Under the pieces are notes generated by a model. That model ran no database searches and was not told where the DNA came from. It was given only the letters and a program-made list of their open reading frames with translations. DNA of 64,000 nucleotides. Origin: Smittium culicis. Lineage: Eukaryota; Kickxellomycota; Harpellomycetes; Harpellales; Legeriomycetaceae. The stretch covers positions 55,141 to 119,140 of the forward strand of contig LSSN01000019.1 of NCBI GenBank assembly GCA_001970855.1. The letters are read 5' to 3'. Positions 46,901 to 59,432 of this stretch are shown in pieces (the first letter of the stretch is position 1; every line of letters begins with the position of its first letter). Made by a program: the position numbers and the translations under genes.

Positions 46901-49900
46901 GCATTTATAAATTTAATATTATCACTAAATCACGAAAAAAATTTTAAATAATTCTCAAATCAAATTTAAAAGTTTTACAATATAAAAAATAAATACAAAA
47001 CAAAAAAGGGGATAAAAAAAATAGATTAGACTAAAATACTTCGAAAAGAGAATTTTTATATTAATCCTTTATAAAATTATTACATTTTTTTCTTATTTTT
47101 TTACCAATATTCAGAATAAATTTACTAGCCATACTGATTAATCTAAAAATATCGGCGAAAAATATTTTTTCCAGCCTAAATTGGACAAATAAATGTATCG
47201 AAAAGTTGCTTTTTATGCTACTGAATCTTTTTTTTTTTGATTAGACATATATTTTATTGAATAATAATACAAAAAATAATCTAAAAAGCAACTTAAAAAA
47301 TATCATTAATTAGTGCTATTAATGCATAATCAATTTAATCAATCAGTATAACTGCATGAAGCACAAAGAACACAATCGATGCAACTGATAGCTCTATATA
47401 TACGCTCATTTTATGAAATAATCAGATATATTGGTGTTTTCATACAAAATTATTACAGTTGTCATTGAAGTCAAAATGGCTGAATATTAGACCTAAATCC
47501 TAGAAAATTCGCTAATAAATATTCAGAATCTCAAGAAATGAACCACCATAGCATATTTATCAACATATAATTAAAATTAAAATGATTCAGAAATAGGGTA
47601 GCTAATATAGTGTTAATAATGTTGCTGTTATTTTAATTCATTAATAAAATATATATCCTTTTATATCAAGGTATTAATTTTCACACTAGTTTATCGCTAC
47701 AAAATAAACAGAAAAATTTTTATTATATTTAATCAATTCAATATGTGTCACTATTAACTAAAATATTCAAAAAAAATTTTAATTTTAATGAAAATGATTA
47801 ATTATCTCAAATCAAGGAATATTATCGATTATTAATATTGATATTATTTAAAAATTTTTGATAAAATATATCGTTATATTTTATAAATTAAATTGTTACT
47901 ATATATTTTCAATTTATAGTATATAAGATCGTAAATTATCAAATAAACTTTTTTTTTTATTTAAAGTTAATTTTATAAAGATTAAAAGATTAAAACCAAT
48001 AAAACCACGAAATAAACGCATTTTTACCACAAATACTGTAATTAAGACAAATTCCTATAATTTGAGCTCTACTCAACTAAATTTAAATTTATAGCAACAA
48101 TAGAGTTAAAATTTGATAATTTAATATTTATTAAGAAAATAAAATCAAAAAAATAATAGTGCAGAAAAGGTGAAATAAAATTCTGGATAATTCCTGGGTC
48201 GCATTATATCTTATAAGCATTCATAGGTTAAAAGCATCTTTAAATAAATCAATATATTAATATAATTCGAGAGATTCTAAATGAAAAAATAGACCATTTT
48301 TAATTTATTGCTATTAGAAATGTAATTCAAAAATTATCAACACTATTAGTTAAACACAAAAAATAATTTCAATACTTTTGTATTTTCGTTTCATTTTTAA
48401 AGTACTATATACTAATAAAAAGATTTTTTTTATTGACAACAAGTGACTATGAAATTTAATACATCGTAAAAATTTTCACCTAAAGCCGCACTCTAAGTAT
48501 ATAATTTCCAGTATAAAAATGATAATAATTTTTCAAGATAATACTCTGAATAAATCGACGTATTTTGATAAAATATTCACAATCTTGAAAAGTCGTATAT
48601 ATATACATATCTTATCTATCGTTATAAATCAGAATGAATTTATAATTTTTAGAATGTATAGTAAATATATATCTGGAGGGTTTTTGTATTCTGCTGGATA
48701 TTTCTCCTCTTAAAAACTCTCAAATCAGAAAAATCAGAAGGGGCTTCACGGAATGTTAGAGTTACCGAATTTTTGAGTTTTTATTTGGTGACGATTTAGA
48801 CTTATAGAAATTGTTTTTAATTGTTTTATGTTAATTTTTTTGTAAAATTTATTACTATAAAATTTAAATATTAAAGTGACTATATGTAAAAAATAAAAAT
48901 AAAAATAAAAAATTGATAATCTTAACCCTTTCCCGCACGGTAGAATATTTTTGAATCACCAGATATAGCCAACAGATTTCAATTAAAATACTTTAATTTC
49001 AAGGTTTCAAGAAATATTGGCATATTTTAAAATAACAGCAAATAATATACAAATCATAAAATTGGTCTTTTTAAAGAGTGTTGGGCGGGAAAGGGTTAAA
49101 TTAAAATCGATATTTTGTGTAAAATATATCGTTTGATGAATATTAGAATGATTCAATATTGTTCGTATTTAAAAGATTTTTAATGTTTTTTTTGCTTTGC
49201 TTTTTAAAAAAATTACTCTTATAAATTTTTTTTTGATGTTGGCTATTTTCTGGTATCTTTTTAACGTATGAAGGTTATCGTTTTTTTACTTTATACTTTT
49301 CGTAAATTTGTATTTTTATATTCGTTACAATTAACTTATTATATTCATAACACTAATTTTCATTGGATCTTATTTGTATAAAAGATCAGATAAATTTTAT
49401 TTTTTATAAATTATTATAAGTTCTTTTTAATTTCTCTTTTCTTATCAACGAAACTAATTTGAATTTCAAACAAAAAGTTGAGTTACATTGAACAATTTTT
49501 GGCTGAAAAAATATTAAGATGAACAGTTTATTAAAAAGATATTTTATGTTTTTCTTATAGCTTTTATAAAAAGTAATCTCTAAAATCTAACACATCTAAT
49601 TATATAAGTAATTTTTAGTAAAATAAAAAAAATTAGCCAATTTTATATAGATTTATACAATTCGTTAGCCGAAAAGAGTACAATTTCCTCTCAATTAATG
49701 TTATGAAAATGTATGCGCTCTATAATAAAAAATTAAATAATCTATTGGCTGTCTAGAAGGGCAATTCAAAAGTTATGCAAATGGATATCCAAAGCTTGTA
49801 TAAAAACAACCAATGGTTGAAGTTCTTTTTACAGATTTAATATAAAAAATTTCTAAGCAAAGTTGCTACAAATAAATAAATAAATGATGGAATTAGTTTG

Positions 49901-49976
49901 ATTCCCTAATCGTTTTTATCATACCCTTTTTATAACAGTTATCGTTACAACGTAATAAATATTATTTTTCAATAAC
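43901..49976. other. 6-kb AT-rich intergenic desert
   Basis: Almost pure A/T sequence with no gene-like frame. It contains one well-preserved MITE (48926-49095). The final 250 bp before TAF12 hold CTATTGGCTGTC (about 49742) and AACCAATGG (about 49808), likely promoter CCAAT boxes. Confidence 0.65.
48926..49095 (+). mobile_element. piggyBac-type MITE, copy E (best preserved)
   Basis: 170 bp between direct TTAA duplications (48922-48925, 49096-49099). The left end CCCTTTCCCGCAC and the right end (reverse complement CCCTTTCCCGCCC) match at 12 of 13 positions. TTAA duplication and ends starting CCC are hallmarks of piggyBac elements. No coding capacity. The interior TAGAATATTTTTGAATC and ATATAGCCAAC match copies B-D. 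Confidence 0.85.
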
Positions 49977-51555
49977 ATGATTCCTCAATTAGAACTTCCA
50001 GGCTCCAGTAAAAAACAAGATGAACCATCTATCAAAGACGAGAAATCCGAAAGTAGAATCGAAACATCTTTAAACTCAGAGTTGGAAAATCAAAATGTAA
50101 GCGCTAGCAATCTTGAAGCTGCTAATTTAAATCAAAAAAAAGAGAAAAATTCGAATAAGACACGAAAAAGTGTTTTTGGCGAGAGCAACATTAGCTTAAC
50201 CAAAACCAAAATTACACAAGCTAACGCCTTATTAGCTAGACAGAAAAGATTGCTAGATAAATCTGTAAGTTTGATCAAAAACAAAGAAAGTTTGGAACAG
50301 ATAGAGGCTAAAAAAATACAAGATTCTAAAGACATATCTGATTCTAGCAATTTAAAAAATGATAAAAATTCATTGATGCAAAAATCGGATTCAGGCGCTT
50401 TGCAAGCAGCTAATGGAGATTCGGATTCTGAAACAACTATAAATCAATTAAATGAAGCTGTCTCTAATGTCCAAACTAGATTGTTACAATTAAAAACAGA
50501 GTTAGATGACACAAAGGATGATGAAAAATCTCGAAACTTGCTAAGGGAAGAAATCGATAAGCTTAACTATTTTTTATTTCAAGTATCCGGATTTGTTGCA
50601 AGCTCGTCGATTTCTATAGATACAAAAGAGCCCAGCTTAGTCTCATCCAAATTAAACACCTCAAATGATACTACTTTTCGAGCTCAAACACCAAAACCAG
50701 CATCTTCAAGTGACTTAGGTAATCTCAAAACATATTATTTTAGCCATATATATTAAATTATCTTGTATGGAATTAGATTAACCTTGATACAATATTTTAA
50801 TCAATTTTAACATCAATATTTTTATTCTATTTCTAAATGCATACAGGTTTGCAAACAAAAACTAAATCTCAATCATTACGAACTGGTTCAACTAATTTCG
50901 ATTCCCCTAGCTTAGGTTTATACAGACAAGAGTCTAATTCTCAAACAACGGCAGTTTCATTGTCAGGCCCTATTTCGCAAGTTATAGGCCAAAGTTCCCG
51001 TATAGGACTTGCAAATGCGCCCCCTTCAGAATCTCTAATTGAAAATGAAAATAGTCTAAGGATTCTGTCAAAACGAAAAATACAAGAATTGGTTTCAGAG
51101 ATTGACCCTAACGAAAGACTCGAGCCTGAAGTAGAGGATGTTAGTATTCTACCTCCCAAATAATTATCATACACATTTTTTGTAGGCTTTAATATATTAA
51201 CTATTTAATTTGCTTTTTTTATTCTTTTGGGACTATAGCTATTGTGTGATATAGCAGATGAGTTTATTGACTCGGTTGTAAGTTTTTCTTCTCAATTAGC
51301 CAAACACAGAAAGTCAAATGTGCTAGAGGCTAAAGATATTCAGCTTCACTTAGGTTAGTGTTACTTTTGGTTATTAGTTTATTCATTGTGTTAACTGCTT
51401 ATATATTAATTTTTCCAGAAAGAAATTGGAACATAAGGATACCTGGATTCGCCTCTGAAGAAATTCGCTCAGTAAGAAAAACAAATTTACCACCAGCTTA
51501 CACCCAAAAACTCGGTGCAATCAATTCTGTTAAAAGTTTAAAGCGCTTTGATTAA
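49977..51555 (+). CDS. TAF12: TFIID/SAGA subunit Taf12, 4 exons
   Basis: Exons 49977-50718, 50847-51139, 51239-51353 and 51419-51555 join to 428 residues. Junctions are [23 protein letters not shown] and IQLHL/ERNWNI. The histone-fold domain (about 318-405) is unmistakable: [67 protein letters not shown]. Taf12 has an H2B-like fold that pairs with Taf4 in TFIID and Ada1 in SAGA. The N-terminal 300 residues are Ser/Asn/Lys-rich with a probable coiled coil (about 155-200, [19 protein letters not shown]). Donors at exons 2 and 3 are GTTAGT rather than GTAAGT. Confidence 0.95.
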
Positions 51556-52466
51556 TTTGAACTATTTTTTTCATCAGATTATACAATTTTATTTACCTGT
51601 ACTATTTTATTTCTAATATTATTATACGCATTAATTATCTTAAATAAATAATAACGATGCAGTATAAAAATACTATTAGAATTTGTGCAATTAATTTTTA
51701 TGACCTATATATTTTATTTTTAAAAGTTGAATCACATGCTTTGAATTATTTCCATTTTATCAGCCCATTCAAGGGGCAAATAAAATATCCTAGCGATAAA
51801 TTCTATTTATTATCATGGCACTGCAATTTATTTGCATACTAAAAAGACGTTTAAAGCGCAAAATTTCTAAATTAGTCAAATTATAGTAAATAACTCTGAG
51901 TAATTTAAAGGATAATGAATTTGCAATAATTAATTAAAAGGGTTTACTACAAATGTATACATTTTATACGATCGTTTCGTCGACATACTTTATTCCCTAA
52001 AGTTTTTATATATTGCTTCTATTTTACCCCTATTTCTAATGTTGAACTACAGATTTACGAGGGATATATATTTAATCTTTGATATATCTTTATTTTACTA
52101 TTAAATTAGAAAATAGTAAAGATTTAGTAGAAAAAGAGTAAAAAAATAAGAAAACAACGTTGGAAAAACTAAAGGCAAAAATAGTAGTTATTGGTCAAAT
52201 GATTGAAGCTGTTAAATGATTGGGAATAATAGACAAATCAGAGTTAGGATAGCTTTTAAAATTAATAGAGTAAACCAAATAATAGTAAATATAATAAAAA
52301 AGCAGCCTTTAAGTATATGATGTACTTTTCTCAGGAAATATACTATAAACAGTTTCTTAGTAATTTGGTCCTTTATAAAAGATAATAGGAAAAAAACAAG
52401 TAATTTAAAAAGTAAAGAACAGTTTTTACCTTCCTAGGTATTTTAAATACATAAATTCGAATCAAA
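51556..52466. other. Intergenic region upstream of TEL2
   Basis: AT-rich. TTATTGGTC near 52190 and GATTGGGA near 52218 lie about 250-280 bp before the TEL2 start and may be promoter CCAAT boxes. A short frame at 51657-51842 has no recognisable features. Confidence 0.5.
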
Positions 52467-55400
52467 ATGACAGCGGAAGATTTTGAAATCAGGTTTGCAA
52501 CATTAAAGAATATCCTTACTGCAGCTGAAAATTACATCTCTAGTATAGTCTCGAGCGAAAAGAATGAAGCCGATTTTACTAGAAATCATGAGTTGGAATC
52601 CAATATTAATGTATTAGATATCAAAAAAAAACCTTCAACCAAGAATAACAGCGAACTTTTTTTTGACGAAGACTTTATTTTACCCCAAGAAAAAAAAATA
52701 ATTGAGAATCTATTTTCAAGTAAAAATAAAATCAATAGTTTAGGTTCTAGCAATTCTAAAAAAATAGGCCTTATTCAGGAAATAGATAAAAATGAATCAA
52801 TAAACAACAAAAAAACACATACCAATGATACCATAATCCTATCCTCTTCAAGCAACATCGACCCAATTCAGCCCATAAAAATAAATGACGAAATTGATTT
52901 GAAATTAAAAGAATCGCGTATATTTGAAGTTGTAGATTGGGCTATAATGTGTCCTTTGTTTTATTTTAAATTAGTAGAACCAGAACACAAGGAAAAAATA
53001 AATGATTTCGCAGCTTTGATTAATGAAATAAATTCATACTCTATCGAATCTATTTCTCTGTCAGACATCAAATTTTGGGAAAATAGCGAAGGTCAAAAAA
53101 TAATATTCAATGAAGAAACTGACTTGAGATCTTTGAAGAAAAATGATAAAACTATCGAGTCACAAATATCCAAGTTTTCCGAATACGTAACTAGATTTTT
53201 TTTGAATAATATCACAGCGATAATCAAGTTGAAAAATCACCTTTTAGTCAAAGATAAATTAATTAAGGCTGTTTCATATCATTTCTATTCGTATTCATAT
53301 GATAACAATGTCATGGAAATTAATGACGATACTATTTTTTTGAAGCATATCTTATATTGGAAAAATATTGAAATTGTTTTGGGATATTTCGAGATGAACA
53401 AAGAAAATTCAATTGACGGTAATTCCTTTTTTTATACTAGCTTTTTAGATTCCAATTATTATTTTCTCAGATAGTCGACAAATATAGCATACAGTTCCAT
53501 TTTGATTTTTTTTTTACTATTCATCTTTAATTAACCAAAATATTTTAATTTAATTAAAAAAAAATTCTTAATTTTAGGAGAATCTTTTGAAAAAAACAGT
53601 ATTATTTTATCATTACTTGAAAATTGTTTATCAAAAGAGTCAATTTCAATAAATACAGGTGTTTATTGCACAGCCTCGTTTTTCATTTCAAATCTAAAAA
53701 GCTCAATTGAAAGTTCACCACCAAATGTAAATAGCAAGATACGCTCAAAAATCATCATTGCTTCCGCTTTTTGGAACGAGTTTACCAAAATTGTATCATC
53801 AATTCCTGATAGATTAGCTAATTCTGTATATTATAAATCTATTCCGAAAAGTTTGACTCGAGAGTAAGCGCTTGCTATTTATATAGATTTACAAAAGTCT
53901 AATATAATACTTATTAATATTCTAACTTAATTATAATTTATTTCATATTTTTATCTTGATTTGCTTTATTTTAGAGTGTATTTTGCAAAAATATTTTACA
54001 GTTTACCCAAATCCATCAAGCTATTTTACGCCATATCGAAAATACAATTCACGGATGTTTCTAATTTTTTTAATTCAGCTTTTTTATCATTGTTGTCAAA
54101 ATTTTCTAGATTGGGATACTCAGGTATGTCATAAAATAGATTTATCGAAAATATGTATAGAGTATTTTAAATTTTTAGAGAAAATACATTTATAAAAAAA
54201 AAACTACTTATAGCCTACACATTTGTTGCTCTTTATTCAAATGCCCAAATATTGTGTATTTTTTTTAGATAAGATCGGCTCTTCCTTATTCAATTCAATC
54301 TCCAATTTCATAACCAGCACCGACTTGCAACCATTAGACGATTTTCACCTCTTTTCATTTTGGATTAGGTCCATTGAAGACTTGCCTTTAGAGTATAAAA
54401 CCAAAATTAGAAATAGCTTTTTTAAGCTTCAGATTAGCGATATCGCAGATTCTCATTCTTTGTTGCTTGGTTTAAAGCTAGATAGTGATATTCAAGCATC
54501 TATTCAACAGTCACAAATATTAAGGTCCATGAATAAAGCAGAATTATTCTATAAATTATGGATCAAACAGATCCAATCAAAAGACCAACTCGAATCGTTT
54601 TTATCAGAGCAGATAGAGCATATATCAATAACTTATTCCGGCTGTATGTCAAAAAACACGCTTTTTAGTAGACTTCAAAGTTTTGGATACTACTTGTGCA
54701 TTCCTCCAATTCTATCGTTGTTTTTTTCAGCTTTTGAACTGCTATTTAAGCCAAATTCTGATTATACTCCTAAATTCAACTATGGGATTTTCGACTTGAC
54801 AATGTATATAGTCCATAAGTGGTCTAACCCTGTTTTTATCAACCAAGCTAGGCCAGAATTGCAGCAAAGTAAAGAGATTAGTAAATATATTATTTAGTGG
54901 TATAGAATTTAAATAACAATTATCGCTTATTTGTGTTATAGATATGTCAGGATTTTTAGTGCTGTGCCTTGCAAAATGTTCAGATGAAAACGTGAAGGCA
55001 GTTTTTGATGATTCAAGCTTCATGGCGTCTCTTCCAATGTATTTCAATTTATCACATACAGGCGCTCGTTTGTCATCCACAGTTGTTGCGGAGCTGATAA
55101 CAAAAAGGTATAGCGATATAACTAGCCCAGCAAAGGATAAAGTATCGGATGACAATGAGATGAGCGACGGGTTAGATTTTGGCATTGATTATGTGATTAA
55201 TATGGGGAATGAAGCGCTGAGAGTTGGGAAGTACGAATCGAGTGCAATAGGGGAGATGGTACTTGTTAAGCAGATTCGCGGAATGTCGATGCCGTATTTT
55301 TCAATTAGCGAGTGTGCAAGCGAGGACAAGAGTTTGATCAATTTGATATTTGGGCTTGATTTTCAAAGGAATTATTTAAAAATAGTTCCAAGTCTAGATC

Positions 55401-57159
55401 TAAGACTATCTTTGGAGAAGAATAAGAATGGCTTATCAGACGTTGCAATGAAGATTATTGAATCTAGCGGGGTTGAAGATGGCGACAGTGATCCGATTCT
55501 TGGTAAACGAAATGACAGTTATTTGCCAAACCAGACGTCAGAGAATCTGCCGGAATTTGTAAAGCAGCGGGTTCCGGTATTTTTGCGAGATGCGGTGAAA
55601 GTGCTGAGGGCAAACAGCGAAACGAACAATTGGGAGTTGAAGTCGTCAGTTATGAAGGAGCTTCCAAGAGTGATAGTTACAAGCGACATGAACGATATAA
55701 AGAATTTGGGGCCGGTGTTAGTGAGCACGTTGCTCAAGATATCGTACACGGGGCCAGAGTATTCGAGTAGGGAAGATGGGGAAGATTTAGAGAATTTGCA
55801 GCTGAGTTGGGACCAAACGAGGCAGACGTCGATAGTGTGTATTGGATTGAAAGCGCCAAATATAATATTCCCGGTGCTGACGAACTTTCTGCTTTCAAAA
55901 GAGCTGTCGGTGGTTGACAGGTCAGTTGCACTATCGTCGATTTCAGCGATCTGCCTGACGTTTTCAGAGGCGTTGCCGCTACCAGACGAGTTTTATAAGG
56001 TAGCGTACAAGGTGTATGAGAGCAGGGGTGAGTTGGGAGGTATTGGAGTATCGGACTTGGCGCATAAGATCGAAGGAGTTAAAATGGAACCAAGTGGCGG
56101 CGAAAAAGAGAAATTAGGAGGAAGAGGAGGGGTAAAAGTGAGCGATGAGTATATTAAGAGCAAGATGGTGGGGATACTTGGGCAGAGGACGGTTTACAAG
56201 TCAAGAAGGATAGCGATAGTTAACGAGAAGGAGGTGAAGAAGAGGAATGATGAGAGCTTGCGGTTGGAGCATATGAGCGGGAAATCGTTGATGGGGCTGT
56301 TTGGGGTTGACAAGAAGGGGTTCAAAGGGATAGTTGGGCCGAGCTTGTTCTTTCCGCTGGCGGGACTGATGACGGCTTCGTACAGTGGACCTAAAAGCAG
56401 CTATGTGGTTGATGAAGGGCTTTACGAGATGAATTTTGGGTCAATTTTTGAGGTGAAAGACCTTACAACACTGACGAAGTATTTTACGACGGTTGGGATA
56501 ATTATTCATACAAGTTGTAAGTTGCATATATTTTTACACGTCAGTTTTTTTTTTTTTTCCTTTAAAAAGGATTTTTTTTATATTTATAATTGAATTATTT
56601 ATAATGGATTAGCGAATTCACCGCATGTGGTAAAGATAGTTTCAGAGTATTTGGAGATGGTGATGATCATCCGGCAGGTTCGGTTTTTGGAAGACGAGAT
56701 AGCGAGGATGTCGAGCGAGCTTGATGGGGCCGAGGTATTTATGAGCAAGGGCAAGGGCAATACGATAAGCGGCGGCGGAGGAGGGCTAGGGGACAGGAGT
56801 GGGGTAGTATCAGTAGTGGATGCGGTTGTTCTTGGTCTGATGTGTTTACTTGACGAGGATGTCGGGATTCTTAGTAGGAAGACGCTGTTTTTCCATTTCG
56901 GTACGGAGCTGATGGCGGTGTTCGTGTGGCTAAAAGGTAAAATTGAATAACTAATTTATTAAATTGTTTTTCTGAGTTTGTATACATGGTTTTAATTTTT
57001 GATTTTGATTTTAACTTTAATTTTAATATATTTGTGTGTTTTTTTTTAGAGCTGAACGATTATGGGTTACTGGGACACCCTGGGCAGAGGCTGAATTCGT
57101 ATGTTGTTTTCACGTTACTAGCAGAGGCATTTTCGAACTACCAGAACACAATAATCTAG
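52467..57159 (+). CDS. TEL2: Telomere length regulation protein Tel2 (TELO2), 7 exons
   Basis: Exons 52467-53418, 53578-53863, 53975-54123, 54269-54868, 54942-56516, 56613-56936 and 57050-57159 join to 1331 residues. Junctions read through cleanly, for example SLTRE/VYFAKIF, RLGYS/DKIGSS, IIIHTS/SNSPHVV and VWLK/ELNDYG. The conserved Telomere_reg-2 core (about 950-1010) contains SWDQTRQTSIVCIGLKAPN...VVDRSVALSSISAICL. GPSLFFPLAGL and the C-terminal helices AVVLGLMCLLDEDV and LNSYVVFTLLAEAF follow. Tel2 forms the TTT complex with Tti1 and Tti2, which helps Hsp90 fold and stabilise PIKK kinases (Tel1/ATM, Mec1/ATR, TOR). The protein is longer than yeast Tel2 (688 aa) and human TELO2 (837 aa). 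Exons 5-7 are markedly less AT-rich than exons 1-4. Confidence 0.9.
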
Positions 57160-57476
57160 TTATTATTCATTTTTAAATAATTTAGCTCTAATTGGCCACG
57201 CATATAGATATTTTTTCATTTGATTTAAATTGGTAATGAGTATAAATATGTATATATACATAAATTGCTTGTATGAATCAATAGTAAAATAAAAAGAAAG
57301 AAATGATTTTAGAATTGTTTGTTTATTTTCTGGATGAGAACAAGATAGAATATAGTACGTTAAGCTTTAAAAAAAATCAAAAAATGTAATATAAAAATGA
57401 CGGGTTGGATGTTGTTTTTTTTTGTTGGTAGATAAAAAGCTTGTTGGAGTGGGAGTGAGGGATGGGGGGATGAGGT
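57160..57476. other. 3'-3' spacer between TEL2 and ATX1
   Basis: AT-rich after the TEL2 stop, turning G-rich (GGGAGTGAGGGATGGGGGG) near 57452-57470 next to the ATX1 stop. No gene. Confidence 0.55.
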
Positions 57477-57970
57477 TTAGATGATTTCGGTCTTCTTACC
57501 AGTTTTTGATATAGTTTCAAATATCTTGTCCTGTGGTAAGGAGGTGGTTACAGAAACTAGCTGGGACTCCATATCGATATCGACGTTGTGAACCTCTATT
57601 TTTAATACATTTATAAAATTTTTAATAAGATATGTTGAATTTGGTTTTTTTAGTAGGTTTAAATAAAAAAAAAGAGGGTAGTTGCAAATTTCGCTGTTCA
57701 TTGGAGGTAGTGGTTGTGTATAGGGTGGTTTTTTTTTGTTAGTGTAAGAGAAAATTATATGGAGGGAGGGGGGTGGTACCTGGGAGACGCCCTAGGACTC
57801 TTTGTACAGCACCGGAACAACCGCTGCAGGTCATTTCGACTTTGAATTTATAAGTATTCTAAGAACGGATAAAAAAAAAAAACAAGTTAGTCGGCAATAT
57901 AAAAAAGAAAGAGAGTGTGTGGAGTGAAGTAGATGTAGGTTTAGGAAGGCGAGGGAGAGAAACATACCAT
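57477..57970 (-). CDS. ATX1: Copper chaperone Atx1, 3 exons with an ATG-only first coding exon
   Basis: The coding exons are 57970-57968 (only ATG, followed by GTATGT), 57858-57780 and 57595-57477, giving 66 residues. Exon 2 reads NTYKFKVEMTCSGCSGAVQR up to GRLP; exon 3 reads EVHNVDIDMESQLVSVTTSL to KTGKKTEII. MTCSGC (Cys12, Cys15) is the Cu(I)-binding motif, and KTGK near the end is the conserved Lys loop. The length fits the family (yeast 73, human ATOX1 68), and the beta-alpha-beta-beta-alpha-beta pattern is complete. It carries Cu(I) in the cytosol to the P-type ATPase Ccc2 in the late Golgi. Intron 2 begins with a C-rich tract on the gene strand (57761-57776). No in-frame ATG exists in exon 2 before the Cu motif other than its own Met, which supports the split start. 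Confidence 0.9.
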
Positions 57971-58274
57971 GATTTATACAAGCACAGGTAGGGGGAAATA
58001 GGGATGATATGGGATAAAATCGGGGAGTGAGAAAAGTTATGGAAGAGAGGGATGTATAAACAGCTTAAGACAATAAAGCAAGATGGGATGTGAGGGGAAA
58101 TAGCGAGGCTTTATAAATGGTGAAAAAAAAAAGCGTTTATGAGGCTGAGTGTACGGAAAAGGATTAGTAATTGATTGACGGTCTCGCTCCGAAGTAAATC
58201 TGTTTACATGCTGTAAATCTCGATTATTTTAGATTGCTTGTGAAACGATCTGATAAACTTTCTTTCTATCTGAT

Positions 58275-58335
58275 TAGTTGTATGATTTCGCTATATCTGA
58301 TTAGTTGTTTGCATTCATTCTATCTGATTAGCTGT
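58275..58335 (+). repeat. Three dispersed copies of TATCTGATTAG(T/C)TG
   Basis: TATCTGATTAGTTG, TATCTGATTAGTTG and TATCTGATTAGCTG occur with spacings of about 24-30 bp, preceded by a partial copy (GATCTGATAAAC). Possibly clustered binding sites or a decayed minisatellite. Confidence 0.55.
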
Positions 58336-58701
58336 AAATTTTAAAAGTAGCTATTATTTGCACACTCTAATCTGGCCACAAATTTCACAAAAAAGACTCC
58401 ATATCTATTGGCTGTTTAGTACAATAAAAATAGGAATTATTGGGATGTTAGGCTGGTATTCTTGATTTCTTCAACTATTGGAATATCTATTTTCGACTAC
58501 GAATGATGATAGGACTTTCATGTGACCATAATTGAATTATGGGCCAATAGACAATGAACATGTTTAGCTTACTGGGAGGTGATAGGACCAAACTGTAAAT
58601 TACAGCTTTTCGCAGATATTAAAGGGAATTAATTAGGGGAGAAAAAGGTTCAAAAAAAGAGTTTGTAAAATAGCTGAGTATAAAAAAAGAAAAGGTAGAA
58701 A

Positions 58702-58885
58702 AGTTAGCTGATAATAAAGTTTATATTAGAAATAGTCAGTACTAAATTATTAAGTATTAAATAGAAAGTACTAAATATAAAAAATTAAAAGTTAGCTGAT
58801 ATTACAATTTATATGGGAAATAGTCAGTACTAAATTATAAAATGCTAAATATAAAAAATTTAAAATTAGCAGATTTTGCGATTTA
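58702..58885 (+). repeat. Imperfect tandem repeat
   Basis: A segment starting AGTTAGCTGATAATA...GAAATAGTCAGTACTAAATT recurs from about 58790 (GTTAGCTGATATTAC...GAAATAGTCAGTACTAAATT) and starts a third time near 58864 (TTAGCAGATTTTGCGATTTA). The unit is about 75-90 bp, with internal CTAAATATAAAAAATT words. Confidence 0.75.
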
Positions 58886-59432
58886 CGAGCGAAGGGTATT
58901 GGCGGAAGTATGGGGGGAGCAAGCGAATCGAAGCAGGGAAAAGATTTTGGTTGCGAGAAAAGGTGCCTTTTTTTTATTTCTTTTTGATTGTATTTATTTG
59001 TTAAGTTGAAAAAAACAATACAGCCTTCAAAAACAATTAGTGAAAAAAGTCAAAGAAAATAGCAAATAAAAAGCTTATTTTTAAAAAGCGGTTTGGTTGG
59101 ACATCCTAAATATAAAATTAAAACAAAAATCTCTAAATTTCACGACAAAATATAAATCTTTGAAAAAAGAAAAAATAAAAGAAAAAGTATATATTATAAA
59201 CTTCAATTCTAATTTTTTCCCCCATTTATTTTTCATTTTTACTAATAACTGCAAATAGCATATTAAACACTCTTTTTATTTTTTTATTTTTTATCTCTCA
59301 ATTCTTCAAAGCTCTTAAATTATCCAGCACTTCTTAATCCCCAAAACTTCTTTATCTTGACTTCTTACAGCTCAACAACCCTCTCACTCCCACTCCTAAT
59401 AAAAAATTTATTTTCCATATATTAAACAGAAA

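Larger units (their letters stand above)
57971..59432. promoter_or_regulatory. Bidirectional promoter region of ATX1 and ERV2
   Basis: Next to ATX1 the gene strand is C/T-rich; next to ERV2 (59200-59432) the + strand is C/T-rich, so both starts are preceded by pyrimidine tracts. CCAAT boxes lie near 58403 (CTATTGGCT), 58476, 58542 (GGCCAATAG) and 58899. Two local repeats (58275-58335 and 58702-58885) lie in between. Confidence 0.5.

Noticed and set aside
54223..54268. Start of a separate gene at an ATG-like position before exon 4 of TEL2
   Set aside because: The strong acceptor TTTTTTAG at 54261-54268 restores the frame from exon 3; the upstream piece is intron.
52467..57159. Splitting this region into several separate genes
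   Set aside because: Seven exons join in frame with consensus GT/AG and give a continuous Tel2 protein with family motifs at the joins.
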